A stretch of 64,000 nucleotides of DNA from a virus. The position numbers were made by a program, and so were the translations under genes. A model generated the notes under the pieces. The model was not told the origin of the DNA. It saw only the letters and a program-made list of their open reading frames with translations, and did not search any database. Where the stretch lies: the IMG/VR virus record IMGVR_UViG_3300042560_001826, positions 1 through 64,000 of that record; one strand, given 5' to 3'. Below are positions 15,708-22,332 of the stretch, in pieces. The number at the start of each line of letters is the position of its first letter. Position 1 is the stretch's first letter.

Positions 15708-16592
15708 ATGTCTTACGGAAGAAGATTAAGATCGGGCACTTCAGTAAGTAATTGGACTAAGCGTAGTGCCAGCGCTCCTCTAAATATTGCCACTGTTGAA
15801 TATCTTGTCATTGCTGGTGGTGGCGGTTCGCAAACATCGGGCGGCGCTGACCGTGGCGGTGGTGGCGCTGGTGGCTATCGCTGTTCAGTAGTCGGTGAAA
15901 CAACTGGTGGTGGTGGTTCAGCAGAAGTAAGACTGGCTTTCTTCAAGAACACGACCGTGACTGTCACCGTTGGTGCTGGTGGCGGTATCTCTACACAAGG
16001 TAGCAGTAGTTCGTTTGCCGGAATTACATCTACTGGTGGTGGCGGGGCTACTGACGGTACTGGCGGTTCTGGCGGTTCTGGTGCTGGTGGTTCGGGTGGT
16101 TCGGCTGGCGGCGCTCGCACTGCATCACCGGTACAAGGCAACAACGGCGGAAGTGCGGGAACGCAAGGTTCTGGTGGCGGTGGTGGTGCTGGCGGTGCTG
16201 GCACTAATGCCACCACGAATACTGGCGGCAATGGCGGTATCGGTTTGAGTTCGTCTATTGACGGAGCCGCAACTAGTCGTGGCGGCGGTGGTGGCGGTGG
16301 TGGTCTAAGTACTGGCGGTCCTGGCGTTGCTGGCGGTGGGAACGGCGATTCAAACTCTGTTCCTGGTAGTGCTGGCTCAGCAAATACTGGTGGTGGCGGT
16401 GGTGGAACTTACGCAAGTCGTTCAGGGCGTTCTGGCGGCTCGGGAATAGTCATCATGCGTTATCCATCAAGTTTTGGAACGTTGACATCTATCGGCGCAG
16501 GACTCACATCAACGACGGGAACCTACTCATCTGGTGGAGTAACTTATCGTTACTACTCATTCACTGCTGGCACGGACACGATTACTTTCTGA
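15708..16592 (+). CDS. Glycine-rich adhesin (cassette 3)
   Basis: This is about 294 residues from the ATG at 15708; a TTG at 15705 is in the same frame. The basic N-terminus MSYGRRLRSGTSVSNWTKRS is followed by VEYLVIAGGGGSQTSGG, GGGGAGGYRCSV, VTVTVGAGGG, Gly-rich tracts, GGSGIVIMRYPSSF and a C-terminal cap (GGVTYRYYSFTAGTDTITF). It is close to the cassette 2 adhesin in framework, but the Gly-rich loops differ. GC content is higher than in surrounding genes because of the glycine codons. Confidence 0.8.
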   Translation: MSYGRRLRSGTSVSNWTKRSASAPLNIATVEYLVIAGGGGSQTSGGADRGGGGAGGYRCSVVGETTGGGGSAEVRLAFFKNTTVTVTVGAGGGISTQGSSSSFAGITSTGGGGATDGTGGSGGSGAGGSGGSAGGARTASPVQGNNGGSAGTQGSGGGGGAGGAGTNATTNTGGNGGIGLSSSIDGAATSRGGGGGGGGLSTGGPGVAGGGNGDSNSVPGSAGSANTGGGGGGTYASRSGRSGGSGIVIMRYPSSFGTLTSIGAGLTSTTGTYSSGGVTYRYYSFTAGTDTITF

Positions 16593-16594
16593 TT

Positions 16595-16879
16595 ATGGCA
16601 CACTACGCATTTATCAACTCAAACAATGTCGTGACGGAAGTGATTGTAGGTCGTGACGAAGATGATCTAGCAGATGGAGTTTCCTCGTGGGAAGAATATT
16701 ACGCAACAAAACGTGATGGTGTTATTTGCAAACGAACTTCATACAACACTTATCGTGATGAGAACGGCGTTCCGCAACATGCAAACGGTGGCGTACCATT
16801 CCGTGGTCAGTATGCTGGTATCGGTGACAGATACGACGCAGAACTAGATCAATTTATAACACCAAATAATCCTAAATAA
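16595..16879 (+). CDS. MAHFA-type fibre-associated protein (cassette 3)
   Basis: This 94-residue protein starts two bases after the adhesin stop. The pattern is MAHYAFINSNNVVTEVIVGR, CKRTSYNTYRDENGVPQHAN, GGVPFRGQYAGIGDRYDAEL, DQFITP. It is the intermediate-length form, without the Trp-rich tail. This is the last gene of the first fibre block; a clear promoter and the lysis region follow. Confidence 0.75.
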   Translation: MAHYAFINSNNVVTEVIVGRDEDDLADGVSSWEEYYATKRDGVICKRTSYNTYRDENGVPQHANGGVPFRGQYAGIGDRYDAELDQFITPNNPK

Positions 16880-16884
16880 TATCT

Positions 16885-16913
16885 TTGCGATATAACTTAA
16901 AATAAAATATAAT
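16885..16913 (+). promoter_or_regulatory. Promoter for lysis region, leaderless start
   Basis: TTGCGA (16885-16890), 17-base spacer, TATAAT (16908-16913). The lipoprotein ATG at 16920 lies 6 bases after the -10, so transcription should start at or next to the ATG. No Shine-Dalgarno precedes it. This is the best -35/-10 pair in the window. Confidence 0.6.
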
Positions 16914-16919
16914 TATTGT

Positions 16920-17126
16920 ATGAAAACAATATTTGAGATACTATTTGTATCCTTAATTCTTTCCTCATGTGGTTATGAAGGTCGTTATCGTTATGAATGT
17001 CAAGACCCCACAAATTGGGAAAGTAGCGAATGCAACCCGCCCGAATGCAAGGTGACGGGTACATGCACAACGGACATTATCGGATTTGATCCAAATGAAC
17101 AATCCGAAGGAGAGACTAATGAATAA
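16920..17126 (+). CDS. Small lipoprotein in lysis region
   Basis: This 68-residue protein has a lipoprotein signal peptide: MKTIFEILFVSLILSSC, where LSSC is the lipobox and Cys17 the likely lipidated residue. The mature part is short and Cys-rich (GYEGRYRYECQDPTNWESSE, CNPPECKVTGTC, then DIIGFDPNE). The GYEGRYRYxCQDPxNW pattern recurs in small proteins of environmental phages, next to lysis or tail genes. It overlaps the holin-like gene by 8 bases, so it is probably part of the lysis cassette, comparable in place to an Rz1-type lipoprotein. In a host without a classical outer membrane its task would differ. The export signal is certain; the role is not. Confidence 0.7.
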   Translation: MKTIFEILFVSLILSSCGYEGRYRYECQDPTNWESSECNPPECKVTGTCTTDIIGFDPNEQSEGETNE

Positions 17127-17400
17127 TAAATATACCCCAGAAGACCTTGATGCAAGGTTAAGATTTGTTATTGGCTGTGTCTTGGGTGCAGTGCTCTTTA
17201 CAACGACATTAGCCATTCTATATGCTCTCGTTTTTGTTTCTCAACCAATTGGTGCACAAGCAGAAAATGACAAAATGTTCTTTAGCGTTCTTTCAAGCAT
17301 TGCCACATTTATTACCGGCACATTGGCTGGTTTGATGATTTCCAATGTGAAAGGAAAGCAGGCACAGGAAGAAGAGGCTGATATTCCAGTAGAGGAATAA
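17119..17400 (+). CDS. Holin-like membrane protein, two transmembrane helices
   Basis: I start at ATG 17119 (93 residues), preceded by GAAGGAGAG and overlapping the lipoprotein stop. There are two hydrophobic segments: ~16-40 (LRFVIGCVLGAVLFTTTLAI and on) and ~52-73 (FFSVLSSIATFITGTLAGLM). They are followed by a short charged tail (KGKQAQEEEADIPVEE). This layout, with a small size and position in front of an endolysin region, fits a holin or antiholin. The TAATG junction joins it to the next large gene. Other holin-like genes lie at 20367 and 20601, so which one is the true holin is open. Confidence 0.55.
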   Translation: MNNKYTPEDLDARLRFVIGCVLGAVLFTTTLAILYALVFVSQPIGAQAENDKMFFSVLSSIATFITGTLAGLMISNVKGKQAQEEEADIPVEE

Positions 17401-20300
17401 TGAAAATTAGCTTTAGAAAAGGCTGGTGGACAGCTCTGCCCTTGGCGGTTATTGCTTTAATAACAATTCCAACCGTTGATGCTTCTTCTACACAAGAACC
17501 CATAGCAAATGCTGGCTTTGAAGATAATTCATTTACTGGCTGGTCTAGGGGGACTCAAACAGGCAATTTGGGATCTGCAATAAATGGCAATGGTACTGGC
17601 GTAACTATTTTTAGCGGTCCAAAAACCTTTAGTCATCCATCACATCCAGCAGTAGGTAGTGCTACAAGAAATGGCGCTCCCAACCCATATTATGCCCCAG
17701 CGGTATCGGCAGGAAGCTGGACATTCTCCCCAAGCAATGCCTCATACGCTGCTTTGCTGCAACCAAGGAATGAGCAAAATTTTTCTCAAGCAATGACAGC
17801 CCTTGGCTTATCTGGATCCCCACAAACAGCAATACAAGCACAATTAACAGCAGATGCGCAAGCTGCCGCAAATGGAGGGCAGTCCAATCCAACTGATGCT
17901 GCATGGATTACTCGTGAAGTTCAATTGACTTCTGGAATTACTTATACGATGTCTTGGAACTATTTGGGTACTGATTATGTTCCATTTAATGATGGTTCAT
18001 TAACTTCGCTTGTTGCTGTCTCTACACCATCAACTCCGACAATAACAGTTAATAATTTTAATCGCTCATATGCACTTCTTGGATTTACAAATCCGGGAAC
18101 TGGAGATTATTCTGTAAACTCATATGGCTCTACTGGTTGGCAAACATCAACTTATAAAGTTTCAGTAAGTGGTACATATAAACTTGGCTTTGCTGTTTTT
18201 AATCTTGGAGATACAGCTCTATCTCCAGTATTAATGATTGACAATGCAATAGGTGACACTCAGCGATGTGCTCCTGCAGGTAGTAATTGTACGACTTTTG
18301 GTGGCGTTGCCCCGAATAATGAAACGGCTCCAACTGTAGCACCTACAACAACTACCACTTCTACTACAACTACGACTACTACAACGACTACAACAACTAC
18401 TACAACTACTACCACGACAACTACTACGACTACAACATTACCACCTACAACAACTACAACGCAGCCTGCAAACAATACACAGTCAGGATTAAATGCCGTT
18501 GGTTATTTAATAAATCAAATTCCTCCTATTAAATCTGATACGCAATACACATCATGTGGTTCTGAAATTGAGAATAATATAAATCGTAATTTTGATGGAG
18601 AGCCGTTCCAGCAATGCGGCTCGGATAATTTTATGATCCACTACACTGGATTTATTACCATTCCTGAAAATAATACAATCCAATTTATGGTTGCTGCAGA
18701 TGATGGCGGAACTATAAAAATTGACGATACAGAATTTGGTGATTGGAATGTCAAAGGATGTTCTTGGTCGCAGGCTACAACAAATTCTTTTGCTGCAGGA
18801 ACATACGCATTAGATGGTTGGTTTTATGAGCACGGCGGTGCATCTTGTTATATGCTGGCATGGAAAATTAATGGTGGTGATTGGGAGATAGTTCCGGATT
18901 CTGCATTTACTATTGACGGATCAAGCACTCCTACAACAACTACAACTGTTGCTCCTCAAACAACCTCAACGATTTCTTCAACGACTTCCACAACGACAGT
19001 CCCTGAAACAACATCTTCAACCAGTACCACAACAACATCGCCTCCCCAGACTACTACTACAACCGTTTATGTGCCAACAGTCACGACAACAACTGAACCT
19101 GAGCCTGAAGAAGAACCAGAAACTACTACAACGACTGAGCCAGAAGTTACTACGACAACTGAGCCTGAGTTTATTCAACCGGAGGATGAAGAGGAGGCTC
19201 AGCCTGTTGAGCCTGAAACGACCCTTCCTGATTATCCAGAAGAAGAACAAGAAGGAGAACAGCAGCCAGAACCGATATCCCCAGAAGAAACGACAGAGCA
19301 AGATACAGAATCACAAGAGACTATAGTAACACAAGAAGAGTTTGAAAGTATTATTGAAGATATATCTTCTGAAGAAATTCAGGCAGAAGATGTAATAGAG
19401 GTAATTGATAATCTCAATTCAGAACAACTTACAGAAGTTTTAGAATCTATAGGTATAGAGCAATTAACAGAAGTAATTGATGAATTATCAGAAGAGCAAA
19501 CTCTTGATCTTGTTGAAAATATTGAATCCGTAGAAGCTTTAGATAATGTTATTAATGCAATTGCTGATTCGGAAGAACCAATTGAGGCATCTGTTGCAGT
19601 AGCAATTATTTTAAATGATAACTTTACAGAGATATCTACTGAGGCAGCCCAAGAGGTTTTTGCAAATGTTGATGCTGATTCTTTTACTGATGAACAAAAA
19701 GAGGAACTCTCTGAGGCTCTTACGGAAGCCCCTGATGAAATCAAAGAGGCTTTTGAAGAGGAAATTGATGTTTATGGCGGAGGTTTTGATACTTATGTTC
19801 CAACAGGATCAAGCATTGATGTTGGCGCAAGAAAAACAGTTATCGCTGCAGTTGCAACATTAACAGCAACGGTTGCCGTTACTGGCGCTGCCGGAGCGTC
19901 ACCAACAGCACCAGCAGGAGGCTCAGGAGGCGGTTCTGGAGGCTCAGGAGGCTCTTCTAATCCAAGTTCTGGCTCAGAAGGTCGTTCACGAAAAGAAGAA
20001 GAGGGAAGCGAGCCAGCAGGTGAAATTGTTGATGCTGAAGGTGAGGATGATGAGCATTATGCTAAAAATAGCATTTACGAGTATTATATAAAGGAGGGAA
20101 TTGAAATGAAGAAATTTAACTGGTCTGGTTTTATAAACAAACTTTGGAATATAACTGCCGGGTTAGCATTTACTCTTGCAGGTAGCTATGTTGTTTATAT
20201 TACCCTCTCTGGCGCAACGCAAAGAGCAGCGGGTGTTGCTACCTTAATTGCAATATTTATCCACTATACTCACAATATCTTTAAAAACGATATTAACTGA
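17400..20300 (+). CDS. Secreted PA14-domain protein with poly-Thr linkers and C-terminal membrane segments
   Basis: This 966-residue protein has a signal peptide (KGWWTALPLAVIALITIPTV, cut near DASS). Residues ~30-310 form a beta-rich carbohydrate-binding-like module (NAGFEDNSFTGWSRG). A poly-Thr linker follows (~312-355). Residues ~361-507 form a PA14-type domain (MVAADDGGTIKIDD ... YALDGWFYEHGGASCYMLAW). A second Thr/Glu-rich linker and a strongly acidic helical region (~575-790, EQLTEVIDELSEEQTLDLVE) come next, then a hydrophobic stretch (~815-838), a Gly/Ser linker, and two membrane helices at the end that coincide with a possible nested gene. It is probably exposed on the cell envelope, or is a virion-borne envelope binder. 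It lies between holin-like genes. Linkers of this kind are typical of Acidimicrobiia surface proteins, so host origin is plausible. Confidence 0.6.
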   Translation: MKISFRKGWWTALPLAVIALITIPTVDASSTQEPIANAGFEDNSFTGWSRGTQTGNLGSAINGNGTGVTIFSGPKTFSHPSHPAVGSATRNGAPNPYYAPAVSAGSWTFSPSNASYAALLQPRNEQNFSQAMTALGLSGSPQTAIQAQLTADAQAAANGGQSNPTDAAWITREVQLTSGITYTMSWNYLGTDYVPFNDGSLTSLVAVSTPSTPTITVNNFNRSYALLGFTNPGTGDYSVNSYGSTGWQTSTYKVSVSGTYKLGFAVFNLGDTALSPVLMIDNAIGDTQRCAPAGSNCTTFGGVAPNNETAPTVAPTTTTTSTTTTTTTTTTTTTTTTTTTTTTTTTLPPTTTTTQPANNTQSGLNAVGYLINQIPPIKSDTQYTSCGSEIENNINRNFDGEPFQQCGSDNFMIHYTGFITIPENNTIQFMVAADDGGTIKIDDTEFGDWNVKGCSWSQATTNSFAAGTYALDGWFYEHGGASCYMLAWKINGGDWEIVPDSAFTIDGSSTPTTTTTVAPQTTSTISSTTSTTTVPETTSSTSTTTTSPPQTTTTTVYVPTVTTTTEPEPEEEPETTTTTEPEVTTTTEPEFIQPEDEEEAQPVEPETTLPDYPEEEQEGEQQPEPISPEETTEQDTESQETIVTQEEFESIIEDISSEEIQAEDVIEVIDNLNSEQLTEVLESIGIEQLTEVIDELSEEQTLDLVENIESVEALDNVINAIADSEEPIEASVAVAIILNDNFTEISTEAAQEVFANVDADSFTDEQKEELSEALTEAPDEIKEAFEEEIDVYGGGFDTYVPTGSSIDVGARKTVIAAVATLTATVAVTGAAGASPTAPAGGSGGGSGGSGGSSNPSSGSEGRSRKEEEGSEPAGEIVDAEGEDDEHYAKNSIYEYYIKEGIEMKKFNWSGFINKLWNITAGLAFTLAGSYVVYITLSGATQRAAGVATLIAIFIHYTHNIFKNDIN
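18340..18470 (+). repeat. ACN codon repeat encoding poly-threonine linker
   Basis: About 40 nearly consecutive Thr codons (ACA, ACT, ACC, ACG mixed) form a degenerate trinucleotide repeat inside the 966-residue protein. The third bases vary, so this is selected at protein level rather than being a recent microsatellite. A second, less regular Thr-rich stretch lies at about 18930-19150. Confidence 0.85.
20106..20300 (+). CDS. Possible nested in-frame holin-like protein at the 3' end of the PA14 gene
   Basis: Within the last part of the 966-residue frame, AAGGAGG (20091-20097) stands 8 bases before an in-frame ATG at 20106. That is an ideal start signal in the middle of a gene. Translation from it gives 64 residues, starting MKKFNWSGFINKLWN, with two membrane segments (~14-34, around NITAGLAFTLAGSYVVYITL; and ~42-57, AAGVATLIAIFIHY) and a charged end. 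This is the form of a small holin and it lies just before further holin-like genes and the endolysin. It may be produced separately, together with the full-length fusion. Two products from one frame is an inference from the ribosome site. Confidence 0.5.
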   Translation: MKKFNWSGFINKLWNITAGLAFTLAGSYVVYITLSGATQRAAGVATLIAIFIHYTHNIFKNDIN

Positions 20301-20320
20301 TCCAGTTTCCTTATCACAAA

Positions 20321-20350
20321 CAATGGGGTATAATAGAATTATACCCATTG
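20321..20350 (+). promoter_or_regulatory. TATAAT promoter inside a 30-base palindrome
   Basis: CAATGGGGTATAAT (20321-20334) and ATTATACCCATTG (20338-20350) form a palindrome with one bulged G and loop AGA. TATAAT (20329-20334) sits in the left arm. It could be a promoter with overlapping operator, or an mRNA hairpin. Downstream GGGAGGTGATC is a long match to the 16S rRNA 3' end and sets ATG 20367 as the start. Confidence 0.55.
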
Positions 20351-20366
20351 GGGTAGGGAGGTGATC

Positions 20367-20597
20367 ATGTCTACTAAGTCACAAAACTTAGATCAAGCAC
20401 TTAAGGGAGGCGCACTCGGCGTTTGGGTCTGGCTGGCTACTGTTCAGCTAAATCTTGACGGTGAAGTAGTTGCCGTATTAACACCGGCAATTGCCTACGG
20501 ACTTGCATGGTTATCAACAAGAGTTGGCGATCCAACAGTTGCTTCTTTCTTAGCAAAGAAGCCTGCGGAAAAGCCCGCTGTTAAAAAGAAGGCATAA
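20367..20597 (+). CDS. Small membrane protein, holin-like
   Basis: This is 76 residues from ATG 20367, set by the very strong ribosome site GGGAGGTGATC; an in-frame GTG at 20361 lies inside that site. A hydrophobic core (~12-55: GGALGVWVWLATVQLNLDGE, then VVAVLTPAIAYGLAWLSTRV) gives two short membrane segments with a Lys-rich C-terminus (KKPAEKPAVKKKA). This topology and the location directly before another membrane protein and the endolysin suggest a holin or holin partner. It is followed after 3 bases by the gene at 20601. Confidence 0.6.
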   Translation: MSTKSQNLDQALKGGALGVWVWLATVQLNLDGEVVAVLTPAIAYGLAWLSTRVGDPTVASFLAKKPAEKPAVKKKA

Positions 20598-20600
20598 GCG

Positions 20601-20858
20601 ATGGAACAGGTCAAAAATATTTGCCTTCGTATATTGGCGACCTTTTCTGCCTCGGGACTTGGAGTTATCGGGGCGGGTACAATTGCTGGCGTTCCTGTTT
20701 GGAAGGCGGTTTTTATGGCAGGGATTGCTGGCGTTGCTACCGTTGTTGAAGGTTTATCACGTGAGTTCTTAGATGATGGTAAACTAGATATGGATGAAAT
20801 CAATGAAGTCTTCAGTAAAGTCGATAAGAAAGCAGTTAAGAAAGAGGAGGAGTTCTAA
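20601..20858 (+). CDS. Holin-type membrane protein
   Basis: This 85-residue protein has hydrophobic segments at ~9-28 (RILATFSASGLGVIGAGTIA) and ~32-49 (VWKAVFMAGIAGVATVVE), followed by a hydrophilic charged tail (LDDGKLDMDEINEVFSKVDK). The Gly/Ala-rich double helix with a short turn resembles actinophage holins in the r1t-like style. It ends one base before the endolysin ATG, so the two are probably translated together. This is the best holin candidate by position. Confidence 0.65.
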   Translation: MEQVKNICLRILATFSASGLGVIGAGTIAGVPVWKAVFMAGIAGVATVVEGLSREFLDDGKLDMDEINEVFSKVDKKAVKKEEEF

Positions 20859-20859
20859 A

Positions 20860-21669
20860 ATGAGCGTTAAATGGAATATTATTGTACCGGTAAAACAGCC
20901 AGCAGATTTAAAGGGAGTTGCACCCGGAAAACTTCCAGACAGTCTTCTTAAGCCAGTTAAGGGCGGTGGAAAGTTACACTGGAGAGCTGCAGATGCTTGG
21001 GATGCAATGGTTGAAGCTGCAAAGATTGATGGTATTGAATTAAAGCCAGTTTCTGCCGGAGATACATATCGTTCATTTGAATCTCAATTGGCAGCATTTA
21101 GGCAGAGATATCAGAAAGAGCCAATTGCTGGAGCTCAGACAAGAACTTTTGAAGGGGTTAAGTGGTACAAGAAAGATCCTAAATTAGCCAGTCTTGCCGC
21201 ACCTGGTACATCGCAGCATAATAGCGGATTGGCAGTCGATGTTCATACTGCTGCTGAACCAAAGCGCTTAAATTGGCTTATTGATAATGTTCGTAAATTT
21301 GGATTTAGTTGGGAAGTTGTGCCAGAAGAGCCATGGCACTTACGCTATACAGAAGGCGACAATCCCCCTGCTGCTGTGATTGAATTTATTACAAAGAGAG
21401 ATGGGCAAGCACCTGCTAGTGCTCCAGCTAAAGCTCAAAATGAAGAGGCAAAGGTTGATCCAGCTGCTCTTCCAGTACTAGTTAGAGATTATAAAGGGGC
21501 GGCTGTTCGGAGAGCTCAAGGTCTTTTAAACAAGCATGGAATTGCTTGCAAAGAAGATTCTAGCTTTGGTCCAAAAACTCAAGAAGCTGTTAAGCAATTC
21601 CAAAAGAAAGTTGGCCTACCAACAACTGGAGATGTTGATGCAGCAACTTGGAAAGCCTTGCTCTCATAA
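20860..21669 (+). CDS. Endolysin: VanY-type L,D/D,D-peptidase with peptidoglycan-binding domain
   Basis: 269 residues from ATG 20860, chosen because AGAGGAGGAG lies just upstream. Residues ~20-185 are a peptidase M15 (VanY/D-Ala-D-Ala carboxypeptidase) domain: the metal-binding motif SQHNSGLAVDVH (H-x6-D), and EEPWHLRY supplying the catalytic Glu and second His. Residues ~205-269 are a PG_binding_1 domain (VRRAQGLLNKHGIACKEDSS, FGPKTQEAVKQFQKKVGLPT). It would cut peptide stems of host peptidoglycan after holin release. No signal peptide is present, consistent with holin-dependent export. Confidence 0.9.
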   Translation: MSVKWNIIVPVKQPADLKGVAPGKLPDSLLKPVKGGGKLHWRAADAWDAMVEAAKIDGIELKPVSAGDTYRSFESQLAAFRQRYQKEPIAGAQTRTFEGVKWYKKDPKLASLAAPGTSQHNSGLAVDVHTAAEPKRLNWLIDNVRKFGFSWEVVPEEPWHLRYTEGDNPPAAVIEFITKRDGQAPASAPAKAQNEEAKVDPAALPVLVRDYKGAAVRRAQGLLNKHGIACKEDSSFGPKTQEAVKQFQKKVGLPTTGDVDAATWKALLS

Positions 21670-21700
21670 CTAAATATTGATATATTTTTAATGAGGTTTT

Positions 21701-22033
21701 ATGGCAGCTACAAGAAATATTACAATCTATCAAGGCGATACTTATATTCATGAGTTAAGAATTAAAAATAACTCTAATGTTGCTATTAATATCTCTACAA
21801 GAACATATAATGGTGCAATTAGAAAGAAAAGGAATTCAGATACTGTTGCTGCAAATTTCTCTTCTGAAATTACAGATGGGGCAAATGGCGTTGTAGTCAT
21901 GTCTCTTACTGCAAGCAATACAGCAAATATTGCTGCCGGAACATATGTTTATGATTTTCAAGAAACAAATGGGCAAACCATTACAACACTTCTCACAGGT
22001 AATGTAACAGTAACCGGGGAGGTGTATAAGTAG
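21701..22033 (+). CDS. Beta-sandwich virion protein, fibre region
   Basis: This 110-residue protein has ribosome site TGAGGT. The pattern ITIYQGDTYIHELRIKNNSN, then an Ig-like strand series (AGTYVYDFQETNGQTITTLL, GNVTVTGEVYK), matches small Ig/beta-sandwich proteins common near phage fibres and baseplates. It overlaps the next gene at TAGTG (shared G). It opens the second fibre block after the lysis genes. Confidence 0.6.
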   Translation: MAATRNITIYQGDTYIHELRIKNNSNVAINISTRTYNGAIRKKRNSDTVAANFSSEITDGANGVVVMSLTASNTANIAAGTYVYDFQETNGQTITTLLTGNVTVTGEVYK

Positions 22034-22332
22034 TGCCTGCTGATGTGACATCAGTAAGAGTTGCAACTGGAGATATTACATCACTAGCAATCAATACAGA
22101 TTCTTCAAATCTGACAATTGCTTCTGATGTTACAGCTGTAACAGTTCAAACAGCAGATACAACAGTTATAACAGCTGCGCCAGCAACAATTAATCTTGCA
22201 TCCTTATCTTTTGCGGTAACAAATCCAGAAGATGTTGGAAGAACAGCAAGTGTTGGCGTAAGCAATTTGGCAGCTCGAGCTGACCATAGACATAGTGCAG
22301 CAAGTCTGCTGCTTGATGGAGGAAATTATTAA
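22033..22332 (+). CDS. Small fibre protein with AARADHRH motif
   Basis: This 99-residue protein starts at GTG 22033; GGGGAGGTG upstream supports it. Repeats of Thr/Val/Asp-rich strands precede the C-terminal motif VGVSNLAARADHRHSAASLL, which is widespread at the ends or junctions of phage tail fibres. It overlaps the following fibre gene by one base (TAATG). It is probably one piece of a multi-gene fibre. Function beyond that unknown. Confidence 0.65.
   Translation: MPADVTSVRVATGDITSLAINTDSSNLTIASDVTAVTVQTADTTVITAAPATINLASLSFAVTNPEDVGRTASVGVSNLAARADHRHSAASLLLDGGNY

Noticed and set aside
15875-16231. Long Pro-rich open frames on the minus strand opposite Gly-rich adhesins (also near 8001, 9695, 10574)
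   Set aside because: They are the complement of GGT/GGC glycine codons (read as Pro/Ala). No ribosome sites, and gene overlap would be complete.
18340-18470. Possible CRISPR or microsatellite at the ACN repeat
   Set aside because: There are no spacers or palindromic repeats; it is a mixed-codon Thr linker inside a gene.
21670-21700. AT-only stem after the endolysin as terminator
   Set aside because: AAATAT/ATATTT is too weak and the gap is too short to claim it.
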